In this document: positions 26,501 through 38,300 of the stretch, piece by piece
Numbering within the stretch: the first letter of the stretch is position 1
Layout: the number at the start of each line of letters is the position of its first letter
Source of the DNA: Psylliodes chrysocephalus
Lineage: Eukaryota > Arthropoda > Insecta > Coleoptera > Chrysomelidae
Length of the DNA: 64,000 bases
Direction: 5' to 3'
Assembly: GCA_927349885.1 (NCBI GenBank)
Contig: CAKMHV010000005.1
Location: 1 to 64,000 of the forward strand
Position numbers and translations under genes: made by a program
Notes under the pieces: generated by a model
The model's input: the letters and a program-made list of their open reading frames with translations, nothing else
Databases searched by the model: none
What the model was told of the DNA's origin: nothing

Positions 26501-29500
26501 TTATAATGCTTATAAATGTTTTTTAAATTTATTTAAAATATACAATTTATTTCCTTCTTTAGAATAAAATTATTTTATTATCCTAATGGCATTTTATCCC
26601 CATTTTGGGATGCGATAATTATTTATATTTTTAATGTGAGTTTATAATGCTTATGGATGTTTTTTAAATTTATTAAAAAATTAAAATTTATATCGTCTTT
26701 GGAATAAAATTATTTTACTATCCTAATGGCATTTTATCCCTATTTTGGGATGCGATAATTATTTTTTATTTTTTACTGTGAGTTTATAATGCTTATGAAT
26801 GTTTTTTAAATTTATTTAAAAGTTACAATTTATTTCCGTCTTTGGAATAAAATTATCCTAATGGCATTTTATCCCTATTTTGGGATGCGATAATTATTTA
26901 TATTTTTTACTGTGAGTTTATAATGCTTATGAATGTTTTTTTAAATTTATTTAAAAGAAACAATTTATTTCCTTTTTTTGGAATAAATATTATTTTATTA
27001 TCCTAATGGCATTTTATCCCTATTTTGAAAGGCGATAATTATTTATATTTTTACTGTGAGTTTATAATGGCTTATGGATGTTTTTAAAATTTATTTATTA
27101 GTGACAGTTTATTTCCTTTTTTGGAATAAAATTATTTTATTATCCTAATGGCATTATATCGCTATTTTGGAATGCCATTATTATTTTTTATTTTTTTTAA
27201 TGTGAGTTTATAATGCTTATGGATGTTTTTTAAATTATTTAAAAGTGATAAGTTATTTCCTTTTTTGGGAGGCGATAATCATTTATATTTTTAACTGGTA
27301 ACTTTATAATGCTAATGGATATTTTTTTAAATTTATTGTAATAGTGATAATTTATTTTCCTCTTTGGAATAAAATTATTTTATTATCCTAATGGCATTTT
27401 ATCCCTATTTTGGGATACGATAATTATTTATATTTTTACTGTGAGTTTATAATGCTTATGGAAGTTTTTTAGATTTATATAAAAGTGACAGTTTATTTCC
27501 TTTTTTGAATAAAATTATTTTATTATCCTAAATGGCATTTTATCCCTATTTTGGGATGCGATAATTATTTATATTTTTAATGTGAGTTTATAATGCTTAT
27601 AAATGTTTTTTAAATTTATTTAAAATATACAATTTATTTCCTTCTTTAGAATAAAATTATTTTATTATCCTAATGGCATTTTATCCCCATTTTGGGATGC
27701 GATAATTATTTATATTTTTAATGTGAGTTTATAATGCTTATGGATGTTTTTTAAATTTATTAAAAAATTAAAATTTATATCCGTCCTTTGGAATAAAATT
27801 ATTTTACTATCCTAATGGCAATTTTATCCCTATTTTGGGATGCGATAATTATTTTTATTTTTACTGTGAGTTTATAATGGTTATGGATGTTTTTTAAATT
27901 TATTTAAAAGTTACAATTTATTTCCTTTTTTAGAATAAAATTATTTTATTATCCTAATGGCAGTTTATCCCTATTTTGGGATGCGATAATTATTTATATT
28001 TTTATTGTGAGTTTATAATGCTTATGGATGTTTTTTAAATTTATTTAAAAGTTACAATTTATTTCCGTCTTTGGAATAAAATTATCCTAATGGCATTTTA
28101 TCCCTATTTTGGGATGCGATAATTATTTATATTTTTACTGTGAGTTATATAATGCTTATGGATGTTTTTTAAATTTATTTAAAAAGTTACAATTTATTTC
28201 CTTCTTTAGAATAAAATTATTTTATTATCCTAATGGCATTTTATCCCTATTTTGGGATGCGATAATTATTTATATTTTTATTGTGGGTTTATAATGCTTA
28301 TGGATGTTTTTTTAAATTTTATTTAAAAGTTACAATTTATTTCCTTCTTTGGAATAAAATTATTTTATTATCCTAATGGCATTTTATCCCTATTTTGGGA
28401 TGCGATAATTATTTATATTTTTAATGTGAGTTTATAATGCTTATGGATGTTTTTTTAATTTATTAAAAAATTAAAATTTATATCCGTCTTTGGAATAATA
28501 TTATTTTACTATCCTAATGGCATTTTATCCCTATTTTGGGATGCGATAATTATTTATATTTTTACTGTGAGTTTATAATGCTTATCGATGTTTTTAAATT
28601 TATTTAAAAGTTACAATTTATTTCCTTCTGTGGAATAAAATTATTTTATTATCCTAATGGCATTTTATCCCTATTTTGGGATGCGATAATTATTTATATT
28701 TTTAATGTGAGTTTATAATGCTTATAAATGTTTTTAAAATTTTATTTAAAATATACAATTTATTTCCTTCTTTAGAATAAAATTATTTTATTATCCTAAT
28801 GGCATTTTATTCCCATTTTGGGATGCGATAATTATTTATATTTTTAATGTGAGTTTATAATGCTTATGGATGTTTTTTAAATTTATTAAAAAATTAAAAT
28901 TTATATCCGTCTTTGGAATAAAATTATTTTACTATCCTAATGGCATTTTATCCCTATTTTGGGATGCGATAATTAGTTTTATTTTTACTGTGAGTTTATA
29001 ATGCTTATGGATGTTTTTTTAAATTTATTTAAAAGTTACAATTTATTTCCTTCTTTAGAATAAAATTATTTTATTATCCTAATGGCATTTTATCCCTATT
29101 TTGGGATGCGATAATTATTTATATTTTTAATGTGATTTTATAATGCTTATGGATGTTTTTTAATTTTATTTAAAATATACAATTTATTTCCTTCTTTGGA
29201 ATAAAATTATTTTATTATCCTAATGGCATTTAATCCCTATTTTGGAATAAGATAATTATATATATTTTTACTGTGAGTTTATAATGCTTATGGATGTTTT
29301 TTAAATTTATTTAAAAGAAACAATTTATTTCCTTTTTTGGAATAATATTATTTTATTATCCTAATGGCATTTTATCCCTATTTTGGGATGCGATAATTAT
29401 TTATATTTTTTAATGTGAGTTTATAATGCTTATAAATTGTTTTTTAAATTTATTTAAAATATACAATTTATTTCCTTCTTTAGAATAAAAATTATTTTAT

Positions 29501-30658
29501 TATCCTAATGGCATTTTATCCCCATTTTGGGATGCGATAATTATTTATATTTTTAATGTGAGTTTATAATGCTTATGGATGTTTTTTAAATTTATTAAAA
29601 AATTAAAATTTATATCCGTCTTTGGAATAAAATTATTTTACTATCCTAATGGCATTTTATCCCTATTTTTGGGATGCGATAATTATTTTTATTTTTACTG
29701 TGAGTTTATAATGCTTATGGATGTTTTTTAAATTTATTTACAAGTTACAATTTATTTCCTTTTTTAGAATAAAATTATTTTATTATCCTAATGGCATTTT
29801 ATCCCTATTTTGGGATGCGATAATTATTTATATTTTTATTGTGAGTTTATAATGCTTATGGATGTTTTTAAATTTTATTTAAAAGTTACAATTTATTTCC
29901 GTCTTTGGAATAAAATTATCCTAATGGCATTTTATCCCTATTTTGGGATGCGATAATTATTTATATTTTTACTGTGAGTTTATAATGCTTATGGATGTTT
30001 TTTAAATTTATTTAAAAGTTACAATTTATTTCCTTTTTTGGAATAAAATTATTTTATTATACTAATGGCATTTTATCCCTATTTTGGGATGCGATAATTA
30101 TTTATATTTTTTAATGTGAGTTTATAATGCTTATGGATGTTTTTTAAATTTATTAAAAAATTAAAATTTATATCCGTCTTTGGAATAAAATTATTTTACT
30201 ATCCTAATGGCATTTTATCCCTATTTTTGGGATGCGATAATTATTTTTTATTTTTACTGTGAGTTTATAATGCTTATGGATGTTTTTAAATTTATTTAAA
30301 GAAACAATTTATTTCCTTTTTTGGAATAATATTATTTTATTATCCTAATGGCATTTTATCCCTATTTTAGGATGCGATAATTATTTATATTTTTAATGTG
30401 AGGTTTATAATGCTTATAAATGTTTTTTAAATTTATTTAAAATATACAATTTATTTCCTTCTTTAGAATAAAATTATTTTATTATCCTAATGGCATTTTA
30501 TCCCCATTTTGGGATGCGATAATTATTTATATTTTTAATGTGAGTTTATAATGCTTATGGATGTTTTTTAAATTTATTAAAAAATTAAAATTTATATCCG
30601 TCTTTGGAATAAAATTATTTTACTATCCTAATGGCATTTTATCCCTATTTTGGGATGC
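20581..30658 (+). repeat. Sat2 satellite array, left arm (about 141-142 bp monomer)
   Basis: Tandem monomers anchored by 'cattttatccctattttgg', 'gcgataattatttatattt', 'gagtttataatgct' and 'attattttattatcctaat'; starts at 20821, 20963 and 21104 give a 141-142 bp period. About 70 copies including the gap (estimate). Two main subtypes alternate: type A ('aaaagttacaatttatttcc', 'ttattatcc') and type B ('aaaaaattaaaatttatatcc', 'ttactatcc'). A deletion variant ('ggaataaaattatcctaatgg'-like, about 15 bp shorter) is at about 26281, 26847, 28076 and 29910. Short 'tttgggaggcgataatc' units lie at 20694 and about 27262. No genes. Confidence 0.96.
22567..23066. other. Assembly gap of 500 N inside Sat2
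   Basis: Exactly 500 undetermined bases, flanked on both sides by Sat2 monomers. The round size suggests a placeholder of unknown true length. Reading frames predicted across it are artefacts. Confidence 1.
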
Positions 30659-30808
30659 GCATCCCAAAATAGGGATAAAATGCCATTAGGATAGTAAAAT
30701 AATTTTATTCCAAAGACGGATATAAATTTTAATTTTTTTTAATAAATTTAAAAAACATCCATAAGCATTATAAACTCACATTAAAAATATAAATAATTAT
30801 CGCATCCC
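30506..30808. other. Near-perfect palindrome at the Sat2 head-to-head junction
   Basis: Sat2 reverses orientation between 30658 and 30659 with no spacer: GGGATGC|GCATCCC. The first full monomer on each side (about 150 bp) is an almost perfect inverted copy; the only difference I see is two extra T in the right-hand T-run near 30735. A 26-bp partial unit then follows on the right (about 30808-30834, 'aaaataaaaataattatcgc'). The left monomer is type B and so is its mirror. Confidence 0.95.
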
Positions 30809-33800
30809 AAAAATAAAAATAATTATCGCATCCCAAAATAGGGATAAAATGCCATTAGGATAGTAAAATAATTTTATTCCAAAGACGGATATAAATTTTA
30901 ATTTTTTAATAAATTTAAAAAACATCCATAAGCATTATAAACTCACATTAAAAATATAAATAATTATCGCATCCCAAAATAGGGATAAAATGCCATTAGG
31001 ATAATAAAATAATTTTATTCCAAAGAAGGAAATAAATTGTAACTTTTAAATAAATTTAAAAACATCCATAAGCATTATAAACTCACAGTAAAAATATAAA
31101 TAATTATCGCATCCCAAAATAGGGATAAAATGCCATTAGGATAGTAAAATAATATTATTCCAAAGACGGATATAAATTTTAATTTTTTAATAAATTTAAA
31201 AAACATCCATAAGCATTATAAACTCACATTAAAAATATAAATAATTATCGCATCCCAAAATAGGGATAAAATGCCATTAGGATAATAAAATAATTTTATT
31301 CCAAAGAAGGAAATAAATTGTAACTTTTAAATAAATTTAAAAAACATCCATAAGCATTATAAACCCACAATAAAAATATAAATAATTATCGCATCCCAAA
31401 TTAGGGATAAAATGCCATTAGGATAATAAAATAATTTTATTCTAAAGAAGGAAATAAATTGTAACTTTTAAATAAATTTAAAAAACATCCATAAGCATTA
31501 TAAACTCACAGTAAAAATATAAATAATTATCGCATCCCAAAATAGGGATAAAATGCCATTAGGATAATAAAATAATTTTATTCCAAAGAAGGAAATAAAT
31601 TGTAACTTTTAAATAAATTTAAAAAACATCCATAAGCATTATAAACTCACAGTAAAAATATAAATAATTATCGCATCCCAAAATAGGGATAAAATGCCAT
31701 TAGGATAATAAAATAATTTTATTCCAAAGAAGGAAATAAATTGTAACTTTTAAATAAATTTAAAAAACATCCATAAGCATTATAAACTCACAATAAAAAT
31801 ATAAATAATTATCGCATCCCAAAATAGGGATAAAATGCCATTAGGATAATAAAATAATTTTATTCTAAAGAAGGAAATAAATTGTAACTTTTAAATAAAT
31901 TTAAAAAACATCCATAAGCATTATAAACTCACAGTAAAAATATAAATAATTATCGCATCCCAAAATAGGGATAAAATGCCATTAGGATAATAAAATAATT
32001 TTATTCTAAAGAAGGAAATAAATTGTAACTTTTAAATAAATTTAAAAAACATCCATAAGCATTATAAACTCACAGTAAAAATATAAATAATTATCGCATC
32101 CCAAAATAGGGATAAAATGCCATTAGGATAGTAAAATAATTTTATTCCAAAGACGGATATAAATTTTAATTTTTTAATAAATTTAAAAAACATCCATAAG
32201 CATTATAAACTCACATTAAAAATATAAATAATTATCGCATCCCAAAATAGGGATAAAATGCCATTAGGATAATAAAATAATTTTATTCCAAAGAAGGAAA
32301 TAAATTGTAACTTTTAAATAAATTTAAAAACATCGATAAGCATTATAAACTCACAGTAAAAATATAAATAATTATCGCATCCCAAAATAGGGATAAAATG
32401 CCATTAGGATAGTAAAATAATATTATTCCAAAGACGGATATAAATTTTAATTTTTTAATAAATTTAAAAAACATCCATAAGCATTATAAACTCACATTAA
32501 AAATATAAATAATTATCGCATCCCAAAATAGGGATAAAATGCCATTAGGATAATAAAATAATTTTATTCCAAAGAAGGAAATAAATTGTAACTTTTAAAT
32601 AAATTTAAAAAACATCCATAAGCATTATAAACCCACAATAAAAATATAAATAATTATCGCATCCCAAATTAGGGATAAAATGCCATTAGGATAATAAAAT
32701 AATTTTATTCTAAAGAAGGAAATAAATTGTAACTTTTAAATAAATTTAAAAAACATCCATAAGCATTATAAACTCACAGTAAAAATATAAATAATTATCG
32801 CATCCCAAAATAGGGATAAAATGCCATTAGGATAATAAAATAATTTTATTCTAAAGAAGGAAATAAATTGTAACTTTTAAATAAATTTAAAAAACATCCA
32901 TAAGCATTATAAACTCACAGTAAAAATATAAATAATTATCGCATCCCAAAATAGGGATAAAATGCCATTAGGATAATAAAATAATTTTATTCCAAAGAAG
33001 GAAATAAATTGTAACTTTTAAATAAATTTAAAAAACATCCATAAGCATTATAAACCCACAATAAAAATATAAATAATTATCGCATCCCAAAATAGGGATA
33101 AAATGCCATTAGGATAATAAAATAATTTTATTCTAAAGAAGGAAATAAATTGTAACTTTTAAATAAATTTAAAAAACATCCATAAGCATTATAAACTCAC
33201 AGTAAAAATATAAATAATTATCGCATCCCAAAATAGGGATAAAATGCCATTAGGATAATTTTATTCCAAAGACGGAAATAAATTGTAACTTTTATATAAA
33301 TTTAAAAAACATCCATAAGCATTATAAACTCACAATAAAAATATAAATAATTATCGCATCCCAAAATAGGGATAAAATGCCATTAGGATAATAAAATAAT
33401 TTTATTCTAAAAAAGGAAATAAATTGTAACTTTTAAATAAATTTAAAAAACATCCATAAGCATTATAAACTCACAGTAAAAATAAAAATAATTATCGCAT
33501 CCCAAAATAGGGATAAAATGCCATTAGGATAGTAAAATAATTTTATTCCAAAGACGGATATAAATTTTAATTTTTTAATAAATTTAAAAAACATCCATAA
33601 GCATTATAAACTCACATTAAAAATATAAATAATTATCGCATCCCAAAATGGGGATAAAATGCCATTAGGATAATAAAATAATTTTATTCTAAAGAAGGAA
33701 ATAAATTGTATATTTTAAATAAATTTAAAAAACATTTATAAGCATTATAAACTCACATTAAAAATATAAATAATTATCGCATCCCAAAATAGGGATAAAA

Positions 33801-34609
33801 TGCCATTAGGATAATAAAATAATTTTATTCCAAAAAAGGAAATAAACTGTCACTTTTATATAAATCTAAAAAACTTCCATAAGCATTATAAACTCACAGT
33901 AAAAATATAAATAATTATCGTATCCCAAAATAGGGATAAAATGCCATTAGGATAATAAAATAATTTTATTCCAAAGAGGAAAATAAATTATCACTATTAA
34001 ATAAATTTAAAAAAATATCCATTAGCATTATAAAGTTACAGTAAAAATATAAATGATTATCGCCTCCCAAAAAAGGAAATAAATTATCACTTTTAAATAA
34101 ATTTAAAAAACATCCATAAGCATTATAAACTCACATTAAAAAAATAAAAAATAATAATGGCATTCCAAAATAGGGATATAATGCCATTAGGATAATAAAA
34201 TAATTTTATTCCAAAAAAGGAAATAAACTGTCGCTAATAAATAAATTTAAAAAACATCCATAAGCATTATAAACTCACAGTAAAAATATAAATAATTATC
34301 GCCTTTCAAAATAGGGATAAAATGCCATTAGGATAATAAAATAATATTATTCCAAAAAAGGAAATAAATTGTTTCTTTTAAATAAATTTAAAAAACATTC
34401 ATAAGCATTATAAACTCACAGTAAAAATATAAATAATTATCGCATCCCAAAATAGGGATAAAATGCCATTAGGATAATAAAATAATTTTATTCCAAAGAA
34501 GGAAATAAATTGTAACTTTTAAATAAATTTAAAAAACATCCATAAGCATTATAAACTCACAGTAAAAATATAAATAATTATCGTATCCCAAAATAGGGAT
34601 AAAATGCCA
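30659..34609 (-). repeat. Sat2 satellite array, right arm (inverted)
   Basis: Same monomer as the left arm, in reverse complement ('cgcatcccaaaatagggat', 'agcattataaactcaca'). About 28 copies (estimate). It contains a nine-monomer higher-order repeat of 1268 bp: the variant 'gcatcccaaattaggg' recurs at 31391 and 32659, and 'agtaaaataatatt' at 31143 and 32411. Outer variants mirror the left arm: the deletion unit at about 33256, 'cattccaaaatagggatata' at about 34160 and the short 'cgcctcccaaaaaagg' unit at about 34062 correspond to 28076, about 27160 and about 27262. Confidence 0.95.
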
Positions 34610-34660
34610 AACTCTAATTTTTAAAATAATCTTAATTAAAAGCTAATTGTTAGTACTATA
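34610..34660 (-). repeat. Sat1 remnant and Sat2/Sat1 junction, right (inverted)
   Basis: Reverse complement of the left junction ('actctaatttttaaaataat', 'gctaattgttagtactata'), but shorter than its left counterpart by about 40 bp because an internal part of the Sat1 remnant is deleted. Confidence 0.85.
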
Positions 34661-35350
34661 CAGGGTGTCCCGAAATTAGACGGTGATATTTTAACAGCGT
34701 AATCTACATCCTAAAGTAAGAGTAAAAGTTCATATAAACATAGGTCCGACAACGTTTTGTTTTCGACATACAGGGTGTTACAAGTAAAGTCCTGATGGCA
34801 CATTTTTGTAAATATTTTCTAAAATTTCTTTAGTCACCGGTTTTCCAAAGTTAAAAAAAAATATAATTTTTAATTTCACAGGCCTACTAATTATTATTGT
34901 TTGTACTTTCAAATAACTGATCAAGAAATTTTCAAATGCTTTCCTCTTGAAAATGGTGCGTCCTAGCGGAATGCAACAATTGTAGCTTTATTATGAAGAT
35001 AATATTGGTTTTCCAAAATTTATAGTCAAAAATGTTAAAAACTGTCATCAAAAAAAACTTAGGGCAATTTTACCCTAAGCCCCCCTTAATTTACTCACCT
35101 ATGAAGATGATCGATAACTTTAGTCCATTAAATAGAACGTAAAAAGGTAGGCATTTGTACCAAATTTCCCTTAGTTATCTTTAAACGTTTAGAAAATATT
35201 TACAAAAGTATATTATCAAGACTTCACATTTAACACCCTGTATCTCGGAAAAGAAACTTTTTCGGACCTATGTTTATATAAACTTTTATTCCTATTTTAA
35301 GATGAAGATTACGCTGTTAAAATATGACCGTCTAATTTCAGGACACCCTG
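34661..35350 (-). mobile_element. Non-autonomous TIR element (MITE), right copy, inverted
   Basis: A 690-bp reverse-complement copy of the element at 19815-20488, with the same termini and TA flanks. Flanking Sat1 matches on both sides, so this is the same insertion duplicated by inversion, not an independent transposition. It keeps the internal 'cagggtgtt' repeats on both sides (near 34771 and about 35233 as its complement) that the left copy partly lost. Scattered substitutions and small indels separate the copies (about 95% identity by eye). No coding capacity. Confidence 0.88.
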
Positions 35351-35352
35351 TA

Positions 35353-38300
35353 TACCGTTAAAACGAAAATTGCTACCAAACAGTCAAAGCGGTTAATTTC
35401 TCAACCTTAATATTTAAAAAAACCATAATTGCTAAATTAAATGCAAAGCCAAATTTATATTTATCACTTAAAAAGATAATTGCTAGAGGAAAATTTCTTT
35501 CAAACGGTCAAATGGATTGATCTCAAAAAACTATTATTAAAAAAAATTATAATTCCTAAAATAAATGCACTGATAACTTTATATGTAGCACTTAAAAAGT
35601 TAATTGCTAGTACTATACACAGTTAAAAGAAAAATTGCTACCGAACGGTCAAAGGGGTTGATTTCTCAACCCTAATATTTAAAAAAATCATAATTCCTAA
35701 AATAAATAAAAAGTCAAATTTATATTTATCACTTAAAAAGGTAATTACTAGTACAATATACACTTAAAAGAAAAATTGCTTCTGAATGGTCAAAGGGGTT
35801 GATTTCTCAACCCTAATATTTAAAAAAATCATAATTCGTAAAATAAATGAAAAAGCCAAATTTATATTTAGAACTTAAAAAGCTAATTGCCAGTACTGTA
35901 TACAGTTAATATGAAAATTTCTTTCAAACGGTCAAAGGAATTGACCTCATAACCCTATTATTTAAAAAAATCATAATTCCTAAAATAAATGAAAAGATAA
36001 ATTTATATTTAGCACTTAAAAAGGTAGTTGCTAGTACTATATACAGTTAAAAGGAAATTTGCTTCCAAATGGTCAAAGGGGTTGATTTCTCAACCCTAAT
36101 ATTTAAAAAAATCATAATTCCTAAAATAAATGAAAAACCAAATTCATATTTATCACTTAAAAAGTTAGTTGCTAGTTATATATGCAGTTAAATAGAAAGT
36201 TGCTTCTAAACGGTCAAAGGGGTTGATTTCTAACCCCAAATATTTAAAAAAAATATAATTCCTAAAATAAATGAAAAACCAAATTCATATTTAGCACTTA
36301 AAAAGCAAGTTGCTAGTACTATATACAATTAAAAGGAAAATTGCTTCAGAACGATCAAAGGGGTTGATTTCTAACCCCAAATATTTAAAAAGAATTATAA
36401 TTCCTAAAATAAATAAAAACCCAAATTAATATTTAGCACTTAAAAAGCAAGTTGGTAGTACTTTATACAGTTAAAAGGAAAATTGCTTCTGAACGGTCAA
36501 AGGGGTTGATTTCTAATCCCAAATATTTAAAAAAATTATAATTCCTAAAATAAATAAAAAACCAAATTCATATTTAGCACTTAAAAAGCAAGTTGCTAGT
36601 ATTATATAATGTTAAAAGGAAAATTGCTTCCAAACGGTCAAAAGGGTTGATTTCTCAACCCTAATATTTAAAAAAATCATAATTCCTAAAATAATCGAAA
36701 AACCAAATTCATATTTAGCACTTAAAAAGCAAGTTGCTAGTACTATATACAGTTAAAAGGAAAATTACTTCCAAACGGTCAAAGGGGTTAATTTCTCAAC
36801 CCTAATATTTAAAAAAATTATAATTCCTAAAATAAATGAAAAGCCAAATTCATATTTAGCACTTAAAAAGCTAGTTGCTAGTACTATATACAGTTAAAAG
36901 GAAAATTGCTTCCAAACAGTCAAAGAAGTTGATTTCTCAACCCTAATCTTTAAAAAAATTAAAATTCCTAAAATAAATGAAAAGCCAAATTCATGTTTAG
37001 CACTTAAAAAGCTAGTTGCTAGTACTATATACAGTTAAAAGGAAAATTGCTTCCAAACGGTCAAAGGGGTTAATTTCTCAACCCTAATATTTAAAAAAAT
37101 CATAATTCCTAAAATAAATGAAAAGCCAAATTCATATTTAGCACTTAAAAAGCTAGTTGCTAGTACTATATACAGTTAAAAGGAAAATTGCTTCCAAACG
37201 GTCAAACGGGTTAATTTCTCAACCCTAATATTTAAAATAATCATAATTCCTAAAATAAATGAAAATCCAAATTCATATTTAGCACTTAAAAAGCAAGTTG
37301 CTAGTACTATATACAGTTGAAAGAAAAATTGCTTCCAAACAGTCATAGGGGTTGATTTCTCAACCCTAATCTTTAAAAAAATTATAATTCCTAAAATAAA
37401 TGAAAAACCAAATTCATATTTAGCACTTAAAAAGCAAGTTACTAGTTATATATACAGTTAAAAGGAAAATTGCTTCCAAACAGTCAAAGAAGTTGATTTC
37501 TCAACCCTAATATTTAAAAAAATCATAATTCCTAAAATAAATGAAAAAACAAATTCATATTTAGCACTTAAAAAGCAAGTTGCTAGTTATATATACAGTT
37601 AAAAGGAAAATTGCTCCCAAACGGTCAAAGGGGTTAATTTCTCAACCCTAATATTTAAAAAAATCATAATTCCTAAAATAATCGAAAAACCAAATTCATA
37701 TTTAGCACTTAAATAGCAAGTTGCTAGTACTATATACAGTTGAAAGGAAAATTGCTTCCAAACAGTTATAGGGGTTGATTTCTCAACCCTAATCTTTAAA
37801 AAAATTATAATTCCTAAAATAAATGAAAAGCCAAATTCATATTTAGCACTTAAAAAGCAAGTTGCTAGTACTATATACAGTTGAAAGGAAAATTGCTTTC
37901 AAACAGTCATAGGGGTTGATTTCTTAACCCTAATCTTTAAAAAAATTATAATTCCTAAAATAAATGAAAAGCCAAATTCATATTTAACACTTAAAAAGCA
38001 AGTTGCTAGTACTATATACAGTTAAAAGGAAAATTGCTTCCAAACAGTCAAAGAAGTTGATTTCTCAACCCTAATCTTTAAAAAAATTATAATTCCCAAA
38101 ATAAATGAAAAGCCAAATTCATATTTAGCACTTAAAAAGCAAGTTGCTAGTACTATATACAGTTAAAAGGAAAATTGCTTCCAAACAGTCAAAGAAGTTG
38201 ATTTCTCAACCCTAATCTTTAAAAAAATTATAATTCCTAAAATAAATGAAAAGCCAAATTCATATTTAGCACTTAAAAAGCTAGTTGCTAGTACTATATA

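Noticed and set aside
28109..28294. ORF of 61 codons in Sat2
   Set aside because: Translation of satellite monomers; not conserved between neighbouring units.
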